In this document: one piece after another, positions 1 through 6,337 of the stretch
How positions within the stretch are numbered: position 1 is the stretch's first letter
Layout of the letters: each line of letters begins with the position of its first letter
Source: Clostridia bacterium
GTDB taxonomy: Bacteria > Bacillota > Clostridia > Christensenellales > Borkfalkiaceae
Direction: 5' to 3'
NCBI GenBank assembly: GCA_900769545.1
Contig: CAAGGZ010000027.1
Span: 1 to 33,608, forward strand
Length of the DNA stretch: 33,608 nt
Made by a program: the position numbers and the translations under genes
The notes under the pieces: generated by a model
The model's database searches: none
What the model was told of the DNA's origin: nothing
What the model saw: only the letters and a program-made list of their open reading frames with translations

Positions 1-72
1 CCTAATAATGCCTAACTTTCCTGCTTCCGGCGCACCAATGTCCGGCGCGGATTCTATCATTAATTTAAACAT
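1..72 (-). CDS. N-terminal fragment of an unidentified protein
   Basis: A leftward reading frame starts with ATG at 72 and runs off the left edge after 24 codons. The visible N-terminus begins MFKLMIESAPDIGAPEAGK and I do not recognise the family. An AGGAAAG ribosome site lies about 7 bases upstream and a perfect promoter lies at 116-144, so a real gene start is well supported even though only a few residues can be seen. The second Met (residue 5) is a less well placed alternative start. The strong promoter is studded with palindromes, so the gene is probably tightly repressed under some condition. Confidence 0.6.
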   Translation of the reverse strand, partial: MFKLMIESAPDIGAPEAGKLGIIR

Positions 73-91
73 AACATCTTTCCTTTTTTAA

Positions 92-111
92 CTTGTTGTA
101 AAATCAACAAG
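92..111. promoter_or_regulatory. Palindromic operator downstream of the -10
   Basis: Inverted repeat with 7-base arms CTTGTTG and CAACAAG around a 6-base centre. It covers the expected transcription start of the left-edge gene, where a bound repressor would block initiation. The arms recur in the second palindrome at 137-148. Confidence 0.5.
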
Positions 112-115
112 TCAA

Positions 116-144
116 ATTATACTATAATTTTATTGACTTGTCAA
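116..144 (-). promoter_or_regulatory. Promoter of the left-edge gene
   Basis: On the minus strand TTGACA (139-144) is followed by a 17-base spacer and TATAAT (116-121), a perfect match to the vegetative consensus. The ATG at 72 is about 37 bases after the expected transcription start. Confidence 0.8.
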
Positions 145-148
145 CAAG
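133..148. promoter_or_regulatory. Overlapping palindromes over the -35
   Basis: Two nested palindromes: TTGAC-TT-GTCAA at 133-144 and CTTGT-CA-ACAAG at 137-148. Both overlap the -35 hexamer. The half-sites CTTGT/ACAAG match those at 92-111, so one dimeric regulator could occupy both. The shape resembles sites of MarR-type repressors, but the regulator is not identifiable here. Confidence 0.45.
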
Positions 149-188
149 ATTATGTGCGTTTGTGGAAAAAGTATGAAAGGGGAAAGTT

Positions 189-216
189 GAGCCCTGCGAC
201 GATACGCCGCAGGGCT
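189..216 (-). terminator. Terminator of rsmH
   Basis: Nine-base perfect arms AGCCCTGCG (189-197) and CGCAGGGCT (208-216) form a hairpin just past the rsmH stop. The T-run on the minus side is weak; on the plus side it is followed by GTGCATTTTT, so it may act in both directions. Confidence 0.6.
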
Positions 217-224
217 GTGCATTT

Positions 225-1286
225 TTATTCTAAATCCGAGCGGATTGCCCAACGCATTTTGGTGGATTTTGCTCGGCTATTGCGTACGCATTCCTCAGGG
301 GTGGGACGAATGACGTCTCTTGCCACGTCGCTGTATACGCCTGTACGGTGGAGGGCTTGGAACGCCTTTTTCACCAATCTATCTTCGCCCGAATGGAAGG
401 TGAGAATCGCCACTCTGCCGCCCGGTTTAAGGACTTCGGGGAGCTTTTCCAAGAACGAATACAGCACCTCAAATTCGCTGTTGATGTCGATACGGATTGC
501 CTGAAAACAACGCTGACAGGACTTTTTAACCGTCTCTTTCTGCTCGTATTTGGGTAAAAACGAGAGGGCTTCGGCGATACAATCGCGTAGCTGCGTTGTC
601 GTTTCGATGGGCTTGCACATATACCGCCATTTCATAATGTTTGCGGCAATTTGTTCGGCGTAGGGCTCGTCGGAGTTTTCTCGAAAGAGCATTTCAAGTT
701 CTTTGCGGTTGAGCTCCAATAATCTTTCTGCGCCGCTGACGCCTTTTTCGGGGTTTAGGCGCAGGTCGAGGGGTCCTTCCACTTTATAAGAAAATCCACG
801 TTTGGGGTTGTCAATTTGCATAGAGCTCACGCCCAAATCTGCGAGCACGAAGTCGAACTTATTGCCCGTATCTTTGACAATTTGGTCAATATCGGCAAAG
901 TTTTGAAGTCTTACGGTGAGAATATCTTCGCCGTAACCAGCGTCACGCAGACGTTTTTCGGTCTTTTTGGACTCGATGGGGTCTACGTCCAAGCCGTAAA
1001 TATGCCCGTTACCGTTTAATTTTTCAAGCATAGCGCGCGTATGTCCGCCGTAACCGAGCGTTGCGTCCAAGCCGATTTGCCCAGGTTGGATATTCAAAAA
1101 ATCCAAAATCTCCTGCACCATAATCGATATGTGCATACCAGCAGGCGTATGTCCTTTGTCTAAAATGTGCTGTACGTCGGCGGCGTATTTTTCAGGGTTT
1201 AATTCTTTATATTTTTCCTCAAAACGCTTGGGGTGAGTGCCTGAATAGCGCACTCTGCGTTTGTGGGGAGTTTGATTTTCTTCCAT
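225..1286 (-). CDS. rsmH: 16S rRNA (cytosine(1402)-N4)-methyltransferase RsmH
   Basis: Methylates N4 of C1402 in the ribosomal P site of 16S rRNA using S-adenosylmethionine. The SAM-binding motif DATLGYGGH lies at residues 74-82, followed by GLDVDP, and the family motifs LADLGVSS, GPLDLR and LTFHSGEDRLVK are present. At 353 residues it is about 40 longer than most RsmH because of an N-terminal extension rich in basic and aromatic residues (RYSGTHPKRFEEKYKELNPEKY lies there); extended forms of this kind are known from additional RsmH copies in Clostridia. It is not in a dcw (mraZ-mraW-ftsL) cluster here, which fits a second copy, though that needs the rest of the genome. AAAGGAG lies about 10 bases before the ATG. 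Confidence 0.93.
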   Translation of the reverse strand: MEENQTPHKRRVRYSGTHPKRFEEKYKELNPEKYAADVQHILDKGHTPAGMHISIMVQEILDFLNIQPGQIGLDATLGYGGHTRAMLEKLNGNGHIYGLDVDPIESKKTEKRLRDAGYGEDILTVRLQNFADIDQIVKDTGNKFDFVLADLGVSSMQIDNPKRGFSYKVEGPLDLRLNPEKGVSGAERLLELNRKELEMLFRENSDEPYAEQIAANIMKWRYMCKPIETTTQLRDCIAEALSFLPKYEQKETVKKSCQRCFQAIRIDINSEFEVLYSFLEKLPEVLKPGGRVAILTFHSGEDRLVKKAFQALHRTGVYSDVARDVIRPTPEECVRNSRAKSTKMRWAIRSDLE

Positions 1287-1316
1287 AGTGAGAAAGCTCC
1301 TTTACAAGATATAGCT

Positions 1317-1345
1317 ATTGTAGCAAAACGTAGGGAGTTTGTCAA
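1317..1345 (-). promoter_or_regulatory. Promoter of rsmH
   Basis: Minus strand TTGACA (1340-1345), 17-base spacer, TACAAT (1317-1322); the gene starts about 24 bases past the expected transcription start. Confidence 0.8.
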
Positions 1346-1370
1346 GTTGCGAAATAGGGGCGAAAGAAAA

Positions 1371-1396
1371 AAGCCCGTGGCGTATACCACGGGCTT
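1371..1396 (-). terminator. Terminator of the XRE gene; left member of a hairpin pair
   Basis: Ten-base arms AAGCCCGTGG and CCACGGGCTT around a 6-base loop. On the minus strand it is followed by a T-rich run (TTTTCTTTC after the arm), so it terminates the XRE gene. The same 26-base sequence recurs at 2389-2414 with only the three central bases changed. Confidence 0.8.
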
Positions 1397-1402
1397 TGCG
1401 TT

Positions 1403-1606
1403 TTAAATCTGTACGTCCGAGAAAAATTCGTCAAAGCTCAATTCAAAAGTGCTTACAAGCGCAATAATATAACTGGCTTTGGGTTCGTTGACGTTTCGCT
1501 CCCAATAATCGATGGCTTTTTGGCTAACTCCTATCAATTTCGCAAGTTGCATTTGCGAAAATCCTTTCTCTATTCTCAATTCTTTTATTTTTTCTCCAAT
1601 CTTCAT
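1403..1606 (-). CDS. XRE-family transcriptional repressor
   Basis: A 67-residue single-domain helix-turn-helix protein of the Cro/C1 (XRE) type. The recognition region FSQMQLAKLIGVSQKAIDYWERN spans roughly residues 16-38 and fits the family pattern (Q-x3-A-x3-G-V-S-x2-A-I-x2-W-E-x-N). There is no second domain, so it probably acts as a small dimeric DNA-binding switch. It is divergent from the DUF4177-type gene at 1698 and the shared 91-base region holds two matching palindromes. The -10 (1613-1618) ends only six bases before the ATG and no ribosome site exists, so the message is predicted to be leaderless. The signal it responds to is unknown. Confidence 0.85.
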   Translation of the reverse strand: MKIGEKIKELRIEKGFSQMQLAKLIGVSQKAIDYWERNVNEPKASYIIALVSTFELSFDEFFSDVQI

Positions 1607-1612
1607 AATAAT

Positions 1613-1618
1613 ATTATA
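1613..1618 (-). promoter_or_regulatory. -10 element of the XRE gene (leaderless start)
   Basis: TATAAT on the minus strand, six bases before the ATG at 1606. No good -35 is seen at 17-base spacing (TTGTCA lies 22 bases upstream). Transcription should begin at or within a base or two of the start codon. Confidence 0.55.
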
Positions 1619-1631
1619 GAAGAAATCTTCT
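1618..1631. promoter_or_regulatory. XRE operator, proximal copy
   Basis: Palindrome AGAAG-AAAT-CTTCT, overlapping the first base of the repressor's own -10. It matches the copy at 1647-1660 in 13 of 14 bases, giving a consensus AGAAGAAAWCTTCT. Probably the autoregulatory site. Confidence 0.65.
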
Positions 1632-1639
1632 CAAAATAC

Positions 1640-1668
1640 TTGACAAAGAAGAAAACTTCTTGTATAAT
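1640..1668 (+). promoter_or_regulatory. Promoter of the DUF4177-type gene
   Basis: TTGACA (1640-1645), 17-base spacer, TATAAT (1663-1668). The spacer is almost wholly taken up by an operator palindrome, so this promoter is strong but repressible. Confidence 0.85.
1646..1661. promoter_or_regulatory. XRE operator, distal copy inside the promoter spacer
   Basis: Palindrome AAGAAG-AAAA-CTTCTT, directly adjacent to the -35 and leaving one base before the -10. A repressor bound here would exclude RNA polymerase from the DUF4177-type promoter. Centre-to-centre distance from the proximal copy is 29 bases. Confidence 0.65.
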
Positions 1669-1697
1669 ATTGTTACTATATTATAGGAGGTACTCAT

Positions 1698-1868
1698 ATG
1701 AAATACGAGTATAAAGTAGAAATCATTAAAACCAATATGTTGTTTTCTAACGACAACAAGAAGCAGGAAAAGCAGTTGAATGCGGCAGGCGAATTCGGTT
1801 GGAAGCTTGTCTGCATTTCCGAAGGTAAAAAGTATATGAAATACATATACGCAAGAGAAAAAGCTTAA
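1698..1868 (+). CDS. DUF4177-type small protein
   Basis: A 56-residue protein starting MKYEYKVEII. It has the signature of DUF4177: an N-terminal strand KYEYKV, then a helix with an L-N-x-A-G-x-x-G-W-K-L-V core (residues 29-41), and a final strand ending in a basic residue-rich tail. The family has no established biochemical function. An ideal ATAGGAGG site lies 7 bases before the ATG and the promoter is consensus. Because its promoter carries the XRE operator, it is the probable regulatory target of the neighbouring repressor; small DUF4177 genes next to XRE regulators may act as partner or antirepressor proteins, which is inference only. Confidence 0.75.
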   Translation: MKYEYKVEIIKTNMLFSNDNKKQEKQLNAAGEFGWKLVCISEGKKYMKYIYAREKA

Positions 1869-1881
1869 TCAAGTGAAAGAC

Positions 1882-1937
1882 ATAGGCAAGGATAATCATA
1901 TTACGTTATAATAAGACAAACCTGCAAATTTGCCTAT
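1882..1937. repeat. Spaced inverted repeat in the intergenic region
   Basis: Eight-base arms ATAGGCAA (1882-1889) and TTGCCTAT (1930-1937) separated by 40 bases. A TATAAT at 1907-1912 lies between them without a good -35. Function unknown; could be a folded untranslated region or chance. Confidence 0.3.
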
Positions 1938-1979
1938 ATTGATAAATCGTGCCTGTGCTATATACATTTGATTAAGAAA

Positions 1980-2016
1980 AAAACACAGCCGTGGGAAACC
2001 CTCACGGCTGTGTTTT
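1980..2016 (+). terminator. Hairpin after the DUF4177-type gene
   Basis: Fourteen-base arms AAAACACAGCCGTG (1980-1993) and CACGGCTGTGTTTT (2003-2016) with a 9-base loop. It is followed by only four T and then at once by the ribosome site of the next gene, so it may terminate incompletely and set the expression ratio of the two genes. Confidence 0.65.
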
Positions 2017-2032
2017 AAAAGGAGGTATAAAA

Positions 2033-2371
2033 GTGCTAATTATTTTAGGCGTCATTATTGTATTGGCTGTTGGCGGTTACTTTCTATTTGTATCGCTAAC
2101 GAATAAAATTGCAGATAACAGCGTTTGTAAATCTTGTAAAAAGTCGTTTAACGCTAAGGATATTATTGGCGAAAGCTTGGTAGGAGACGGATTGAAAAAT
2201 TCGGGCAAAATGCGGAAGCTTTCAGTGAATATGCGTTGTTCTAACTGTGAACATGAGCAGACTTTAATCATTTATACCGAATATCGGCATAGCCCTTCAA
2301 AGGGTTCTCCTGCTTATCAATATTTTAAAGATTTGGAAAGAGAACGCGAAGAAAAGCAAAAAACTCCATAA
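2033..2371 (+). CDS. Single-pass membrane protein with a zinc ribbon
   Basis: I do not recognise the family. The 112-residue product has one N-terminal transmembrane helix (about residues 1-22) and then a soluble domain with two CxxC pairs (C32/C35 and C69/C72), which suggest a zinc ribbon. The C-terminus is charged. The GTG start at 2033 was chosen because GGAGG sits 7 bases upstream; a GTG at 1991 in the same frame falls inside the terminator hairpin and has no ribosome site. A possible promoter (TTGATA at 1939, TATACA at 1961) is weak, so it may depend on readthrough from the DUF4177-type gene. It is the third member of the hairpin-bracketed cassette. Confidence 0.65.
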   Translation: MLIILGVIIVLAVGGYFLFVSLTNKIADNSVCKSCKKSFNAKDIIGESLVGDGLKNSGKMRKLSVNMRCSNCEHEQTLIIYTEYRHSPSKGSPAYQYFKDLEREREEKQKTP

Positions 2372-2387
2372 GTGGTATTAGCGGAGA

Positions 2388-2415
2388 CAAGCCCGTGGCG
2401 TGCGCCACGGGCTTG
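2388..2415 (+). terminator. Terminator; right member of the hairpin pair
   Basis: Thirteen-base arms CAAGCCCGTGGCG and CGCCACGGGCTTG around TG. The T-run is poor (TATATTCTT). Bases 2389-2414 match 1371-1396 in 23 of 26 positions. Confidence 0.6.
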
Positions 2416-2462
2416 TATATTCTTATGCGACCATATAAAAAATAGATTTTTTTCTTATTTTG

Positions 2463-2491
2463 TTGATTTTTTGGGAAATATGTGCTAAAAT
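2463..2491 (+). promoter_or_regulatory. Promoter of the acyltransferase-symporter pair
   Basis: TTGATT (2463-2468), 17-base spacer, TAAAAT (2486-2491), about 48 bases before the ATG. Confidence 0.6.
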
Positions 2492-2539
2492 ATAAGTAAG
2501 TTGTTGAGAAATCAAGAAGTTTTTTGATGAAAGGCGATT

Positions 2540-3760
2540 ATGAAAAAGAAAAAAGTAAAAAAATGGATAAGATTCCGTCATAAAGCTGTTACAGGTCTGT
2601 TGAAATTGTTTCTTATTCCTTATGTAAAAATGAAATATCACATAAAGATAGAGAAATTCAAGCAACAAAAGGGTAGACAGTTTCTGGTTTTAGCCAACCA
2701 TCAAACGGCGTTTGACCAGTTTTTCGTTGCGAAAGCGTTTAAGGGCTCCGTTTATTACGTGGCTTCGGAAGATATTTTCTCCCTTGGGTTTGCTTCAAAG
2801 CTCATCAAATACTTGGTGGCGCCTATTCCCATTCGTAAGCAGACGACGGATGTCAGCGCGGTGCTGGCTTGCAACCGTGTCGCTAAAGAGGGCGGCACGA
2901 TTGCGATTTTCCCCGAGGGGAATCGAACGTATAGCGGTAAAACCGAATATATCAATCCTGCGATAGGCGGCTTGGCAAGGCTCTTAAAGCTCCCGATTGC
3001 GATTTTCCGTATCGAAGGCGGTTACGGTGTGCATCCTCGCTGGAGCGACGTTGTCCGAAAAGGCAAAATGCGCGCTTACGTTTCCACGGTAATCGAGCCT
3101 GAGGAGTTTGCGGCGAAATCCAATGAGGAAGTTCTTGCGATGATAGAGAAAGAGCTTTACGTGGACGAGGGCTGCGAGTGCGGAGAATTTGTACATAAAC
3201 AGGCGGCTGAATATATGGAAAGGGCGATATACGTTTGTCCGTATTGCGGCTTGTCGGAGTTTGAAAGCCACGGCGATATTATCGAGTGTAAGAAATGCAA
3301 CAGACAAATTCGTTACACGCCGACGAAAACGCTGGAGGGGATTGGGTTTGAGTTTCCGTTCCGTTTCACGACGGAGTGGTACCGTTACCAAACGCAATTT
3401 GTTGCAAAGCTGGACATATCACCGTATGCGCTCACGCCCATTTATAAAAATGAGGGAGTAGAGCTGTCGGAAGTGCTCTTGTATAAGAAAAAAGTACCGC
3501 TTTGCAATTCGGCGAGCATTGCTATGTTCAATGACCGTGTGGAGATATTTACAGAGAAAGACGTACCTATGGTGTTGCCTTTTGAGAATACGCGCGCGAT
3601 TACGGTGCTTGGCAAAAATAAATTGAATATTTATTATGAAAAGAAGGTATACCAAATCAAGGCGGATGAGAGATTTAATGCCTTGAAGTATGTAAATCTT
3701 TTCTATCATTATAAAAATATACAGGAGGGAAAACCAGAAGATGAATTTTTGGGACTTTAA
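2540..3760 (+). CDS. PlsC-like 1-acylglycerol-3-phosphate acyltransferase with zinc-ribbon extension
   Basis: The N-terminal ~210 residues are a lysophospholipid acyltransferase (PlsC/LPLAT) domain: the catalytic motif NHxxxxD (H54, D59) and the substrate-binding motif FPEGNR (124-129) are intact. It would acylate a lysophosphatidate or related lipid at the inner face of the membrane. The remaining ~190 residues are unusual: a four-cysteine zinc ribbon (C233, C236, C250, C253) followed by about 150 residues of predicted beta-rich sequence that I cannot assign (it may resemble a PH-like fold). PlsC proteins are usually 200-250 residues, so this is a two-module enzyme. AAAGG precedes the ATG. 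The 3' end overlaps the symporter gene by 20 bases. Confidence 0.8.
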   Translation: MKKKKVKKWIRFRHKAVTGLLKLFLIPYVKMKYHIKIEKFKQQKGRQFLVLANHQTAFDQFFVAKAFKGSVYYVASEDIFSLGFASKLIKYLVAPIPIRKQTTDVSAVLACNRVAKEGGTIAIFPEGNRTYSGKTEYINPAIGGLARLLKLPIAIFRIEGGYGVHPRWSDVVRKGKMRAYVSTVIEPEEFAAKSNEEVLAMIEKELYVDEGCECGEFVHKQAAEYMERAIYVCPYCGLSEFESHGDIIECKKCNRQIRYTPTKTLEGIGFEFPFRFTTEWYRYQTQFVAKLDISPYALTPIYKNEGVELSEVLLYKKKVPLCNSASIAMFNDRVEIFTEKDVPMVLPFENTRAITVLGKNKLNIYYEKKVYQIKADERFNALKYVNLFYHYKNIQEGKPEDEFLGL

Positions 3761-5141
3761 AGTTTGGGGGTTCGTGAATCTCATAGCCTGTTTGTTAATC
3801 AGCCTTCTTGTGGCGAATATGCTGAAGCGTAGAATCAAATTTTTGAAAAATTCGTTGATTCCTACATCTGTGCTTGGCGGCTTGATTTTGTTGATAAGTA
3901 GCACAATTTTTGAAGTGATTACAGGCGACGTTATGTTCAATTCTACCTTTTTTAGCGGAACAAGCGAAGAGGGCGCAACGAGAGGAACGGACGCTTTAGA
4001 AGTAATCACCTATCATATGCTTGCGCTTGGGTTTATTGCTTCGACGCTCAAAACAGGCAAAGGCAAACTGACGAAAAAACGTTCGGTGGAAGTGTTTAAT
4101 ACGGGCGTCACAACCGTTTCGACGTATTTATTGCAAGGCGTTGTGGGGCTTGGGATTACGATTCTTGCGGCGATTCTCCTTAAGGACTTTTTTGCAGGCT
4201 CGGGAATATTGCTTCCTTTTGGCTATGGACAAGGTACGGGACAGGCGCTTAATTTCGGTAGCCTGTACGAAGCGGAATACGGCTTTGTCGGCGGTTCGAG
4301 CTTTGGTCTCACCGTTGCGGCGATGGGCTTTTTGAGCGCAAGTATCGGCGGCGTTGTGCATTTGAATATAATTAAGAAAAAACGTAAGCTCAAAGGCGCG
4401 CCCGACGTGGCTTCGAGATTGTCGGAAAACGCCATTCAAGGCGAAGGGGAAATCCCTATGAACGGCAGTATGGATAAAATGACCGTACAGGTTGCGTTTG
4501 TAATACTTTCCTATTTCCTTACATATCTCGTGATGTATGGGCTCAGCTCTTTAATTGGAATGCACTCGGTTATTTATGGGTTTAACTTCCTGTTCGGCGT
4601 ATTGTCGGCGACGCTCGTGAAAGTGATTATGAACGTGCTCAACAAAACGAAGGTCGTAAAACGTCAGTATACAAACAATTTCCTGTTGGATAGAATTAGT
4701 AATTGCTGTTTTGATATTATGGTTGTTGCAGGGATTGCGGCTATCCGATTGGACGCTTTAAAACAGTGTTGGTACGTGCTTTTGATTTTGGGCGTTGTCG
4801 GCTTGTTGATTACCTATTTCTATAATTTGCTTGTAGCGCGAACGCTGTTTAAGGAATATTCGGAAGAACAATTTTTGATGATGTACGGTATGTTGACGGG
4901 AACGGCAAGTACGGGTGTTATCTTGCTTCGTGAAATTGACGGAGATTTCAACACGCCTGCGGCGGATAATTTGGTGTATCAGAACTTCCCTGCGATGGTA
5001 TTCGGGTTCCCGATTATGTTGTTGGCGAATGAGTTTGTTCCGTTGAATCCGATTAGCGGTTTATTAGTATTGTTGGCATTCTTCTTGGTAATGAACGTTA
5101 TTTTGTTCCGCTCCAAGATATTCAAGAGAAAGAACAAATAA
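3741..5141 (+). CDS. Glutamate:sodium symporter (GltS/ESS family)
   Basis: A 466-residue polytopic membrane protein with about ten hydrophobic segments and a glycine-rich re-entrant-like motif GYGQGTGQALNFGS around residues 157-170, matching the GHGTG-type motif of GltS. N-terminal LIPTSVLGGLILL also fits. GltS imports glutamate with sodium; the exact substrate here is uncertain, and the motif differs from E. coli GltS (about 400 residues), so a related carboxylate is possible. The start overlaps the acyltransferase gene by 20 bases; AGGAGG lies 12 bases upstream, rather far, so translational coupling is likely. A clean terminator follows. Confidence 0.8.
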   Translation: MNFWDFKVWGFVNLIACLLISLLVANMLKRRIKFLKNSLIPTSVLGGLILLISSTIFEVITGDVMFNSTFFSGTSEEGATRGTDALEVITYHMLALGFIASTLKTGKGKLTKKRSVEVFNTGVTTVSTYLLQGVVGLGITILAAILLKDFFAGSGILLPFGYGQGTGQALNFGSLYEAEYGFVGGSSFGLTVAAMGFLSASIGGVVHLNIIKKKRKLKGAPDVASRLSENAIQGEGEIPMNGSMDKMTVQVAFVILSYFLTYLVMYGLSSLIGMHSVIYGFNFLFGVLSATLVKVIMNVLNKTKVVKRQYTNNFLLDRISNCCFDIMVVAGIAAIRLDALKQCWYVLLILGVVGLLITYFYNLLVARTLFKEYSEEQFLMMYGMLTGTASTGVILLREIDGDFNTPAADNLVYQNFPAMVFGFPIMLLANEFVPLNPISGLLVLLAFFLVMNVILFRSKIFKRKNK

Positions 5142-5148
5142 GGAATAA

Positions 5149-5178
5149 AAACAAGCGAGGGGAAGCCCTCGCTTGTTT
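5149..5178 (+). terminator. Terminator of the acyltransferase-symporter operon
   Basis: Thirteen-base perfect arms AAACAAGCGAGGG and CCCTCGCTTGTTT around GAAG. Confidence 0.75.
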
Positions 5179-5205
5179 ACATAGTACCATATATTTTGCG
5201 TTTTA

Positions 5206-5238
5206 AAACCCTTTCGAGGTTCAGCCTCGAAAGGGTTT
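5206..5238 (-). terminator. Terminator of the rpsF-ssb-rpsR operon
   Basis: Fourteen-base perfect arms AAACCCTTTCGAGG and CCTCGAAAGGGTTT with a 5-base loop; on the minus strand the arm is followed by TAAAACG after TTTT. Confidence 0.8.
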
Positions 5239-5246
5239 GGTTTCCA

Positions 5247-5495
5247 TTATTCACCTTTGAAAGGGAGAAGGGAAGTGATTCTTGCGCGCTTAATAGCCGT
5301 TGCAAGAAGTCTCTGATGAGCTGCGCACGTGCCGCTCATTCTGCGGGGAATGATTTTACCGCCTTCCGTGATGAATTTCTTCAAACGGTTAACGTCCTTG
5401 TAATCAATAGCGTCGAGCTTTTCCTGGCAGAATGCGCATACCTTTTTACGGGGCGCTTTTTTATATACCTTTTTTACGGGTGCTTTTTCTTCCAT
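5247..5495 (-). CDS. rpsR: 30S ribosomal protein S18
   Basis: Component of the small-subunit platform that pairs with S6. The 82-residue protein has the family core KVCAFCQEKLDAIDYKDVNRLKKFI followed by ITEGGKIIPRRMSGTCAAHQR. It carries a CxxC (C20, C23) and C57, the cysteine-containing form of S18 that can bind zinc. AAAGGAG lies about 9 bases before the ATG. Last gene of the rpsF-ssb-rpsR operon, 42 bases after ssb. Confidence 0.97.
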   Translation of the reverse strand: MEEKAPVKKVYKKAPRKKVCAFCQEKLDAIDYKDVNRLKKFITEGGKIIPRRMSGTCAAHQRLLATAIKRARITSLLPFKGE

Positions 5496-5537
5496 AAGTC
5501 GTATACTCCTTTAAATAGTTTGTTCTTTCCTTTTCAA

Positions 5538-5957
5538 TTAGAAAGGAATGTCGCTGTCGTCTTCCATTGCCTGAAGCGTGGGCTTCTTTTTGGGCGCGGA
5601 AGCGCGAGGAGCGTCGGCAACGTCGTCGAACGAATCGCCAGACTTCGGCGTAAGGAATTCAATATCCTGTACGATAATGTCCACTGCGGTGCGTTTAACA
5701 CCCTGGTTGTCTTCATAGTTTCTCAGCTGAATGCTACCGCCTACTGCAACCTTGTTGCCTTTCTTGGTGTAACGAGCGATCGTTTCTGCCGTTGCGCGCC
5801 ACGCGGTACAGTTGAAAAAGTCCGTCTGACGTTCGGTATCAGCAGAAGCATAGTTTCTGTTGACAGCAATAGCAAAATGACATACCGCAATGCCAGAGGC
5901 AGTTTCGGTAAGTTCAGGGTCGCGCGTTAAGTTTCCGATTAAAAATACTTTGTTCAT
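5538..5957 (-). CDS. ssb: Single-stranded DNA-binding protein
   Basis: Binds and protects single-stranded DNA at replication forks and recruits partners through its tail. The OB-fold (about residues 1-105) has MNKVFLIGNLTRDPEL, FNCTAWRATAETIARYTKKG and VDIIVQDIEFL. The short linker ends in the acidic tip DSDIPF, the docking peptide for RecO, PriA and others. It lies 11 bases after rpsF with a weak site (GGTGA), consistent with translational coupling in this operon. Confidence 0.97.
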   Translation of the reverse strand: MNKVFLIGNLTRDPELTETASGIAVCHFAIAVNRNYASADTERQTDFFNCTAWRATAETIARYTKKGNKVAVGGSIQLRNYEDNQGVKRTAVDIIVQDIEFLTPKSGDSFDDVADAPRASAPKKKPTLQAMEDDSDIPF

Positions 5958-5968
5958 AGAGTCACCAA

Positions 5969-6253
5969 TTAGTTGATTTTCGTAATCAAGCGTCTAACAA
6001 CGTCTGCGTCGATAAGCGCAATACGTTTAAGCTCTTCAACTACCTTGCCGTCTGCTTCAAACGTCATAAGAACAAAATAAGCTTCGTTCTTAAACTTGAT
6101 AGGGTATGCAGTTTTCTTCGTACCCCACTTGTCAGACGATGCAACAGAACCACCCATCGAAGTTACGATGTTTTCGAACTTCACGATCTTGGCTTCTTTT
6201 GCTTCATCGGTCAAGTCATTGTTGAGCAAATAGAGCATTTCGTATTTAGCCAT
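5969..6253 (-). CDS. rpsF: 30S ribosomal protein S6
   Basis: Small-subunit platform protein that binds with S18. The 94-residue protein starts MAKYEMLYLLNNDL and contains GTKKTAYPIKFKNEAYFVLMTFEA, the beta-alpha-beta core of S6. The ATG at 6253 is chosen because AGGAGGTGAAAGC sits directly upstream; the reading frame stays open upstream to 6355 but that part is the untranslated leader. First gene of the operon, behind a consensus promoter and a folded leader that is the expected site of autoregulation by the S6:S18 complex. Confidence 0.96.
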   Translation of the reverse strand: MAKYEMLYLLNNDLTDEAKEAKIVKFENIVTSMGGSVASSDKWGTKKTAYPIKFKNEAYFVLMTFEADGKVVEELKRIALIDADVVRRLITKIN

Positions 6254-6330
6254 AATGCTTTCACCTCCTGGTCTTATTCGGCATATCAACGAGTGATATG
6301 CAAGGTTGATGCGGCTCTCTTTTTGCCGCA
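6254..6330 (-). ncRNA. Probable S6:S18-responsive rpsF leader
   Basis: The transcript leader folds into two hairpins: a 6-bp stem (arms at 6325-6330 and 6310-6315) near the 5' end, and an 8-bp stem GCATATCA/TGATATGC (6294-6301 with 6281-6288). The second is followed at once by CCG (6279-6281 on the complement), matching the hairpin-plus-CCG logic of the known S6:S18 mRNA motif upstream of rpsF in many bacteria. Position and partial motif support the call; the full consensus was not checked. Confidence 0.55.
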
Positions 6331-6337
6331 TACAATT

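Noticed and set aside
1991..2032. N-terminal extension of the zinc-ribbon membrane protein from GTG 1991
   Set aside because: It lies in the terminator hairpin, has no ribosome site, and GTG 2033 has GGAGG at ideal spacing before a membrane helix.
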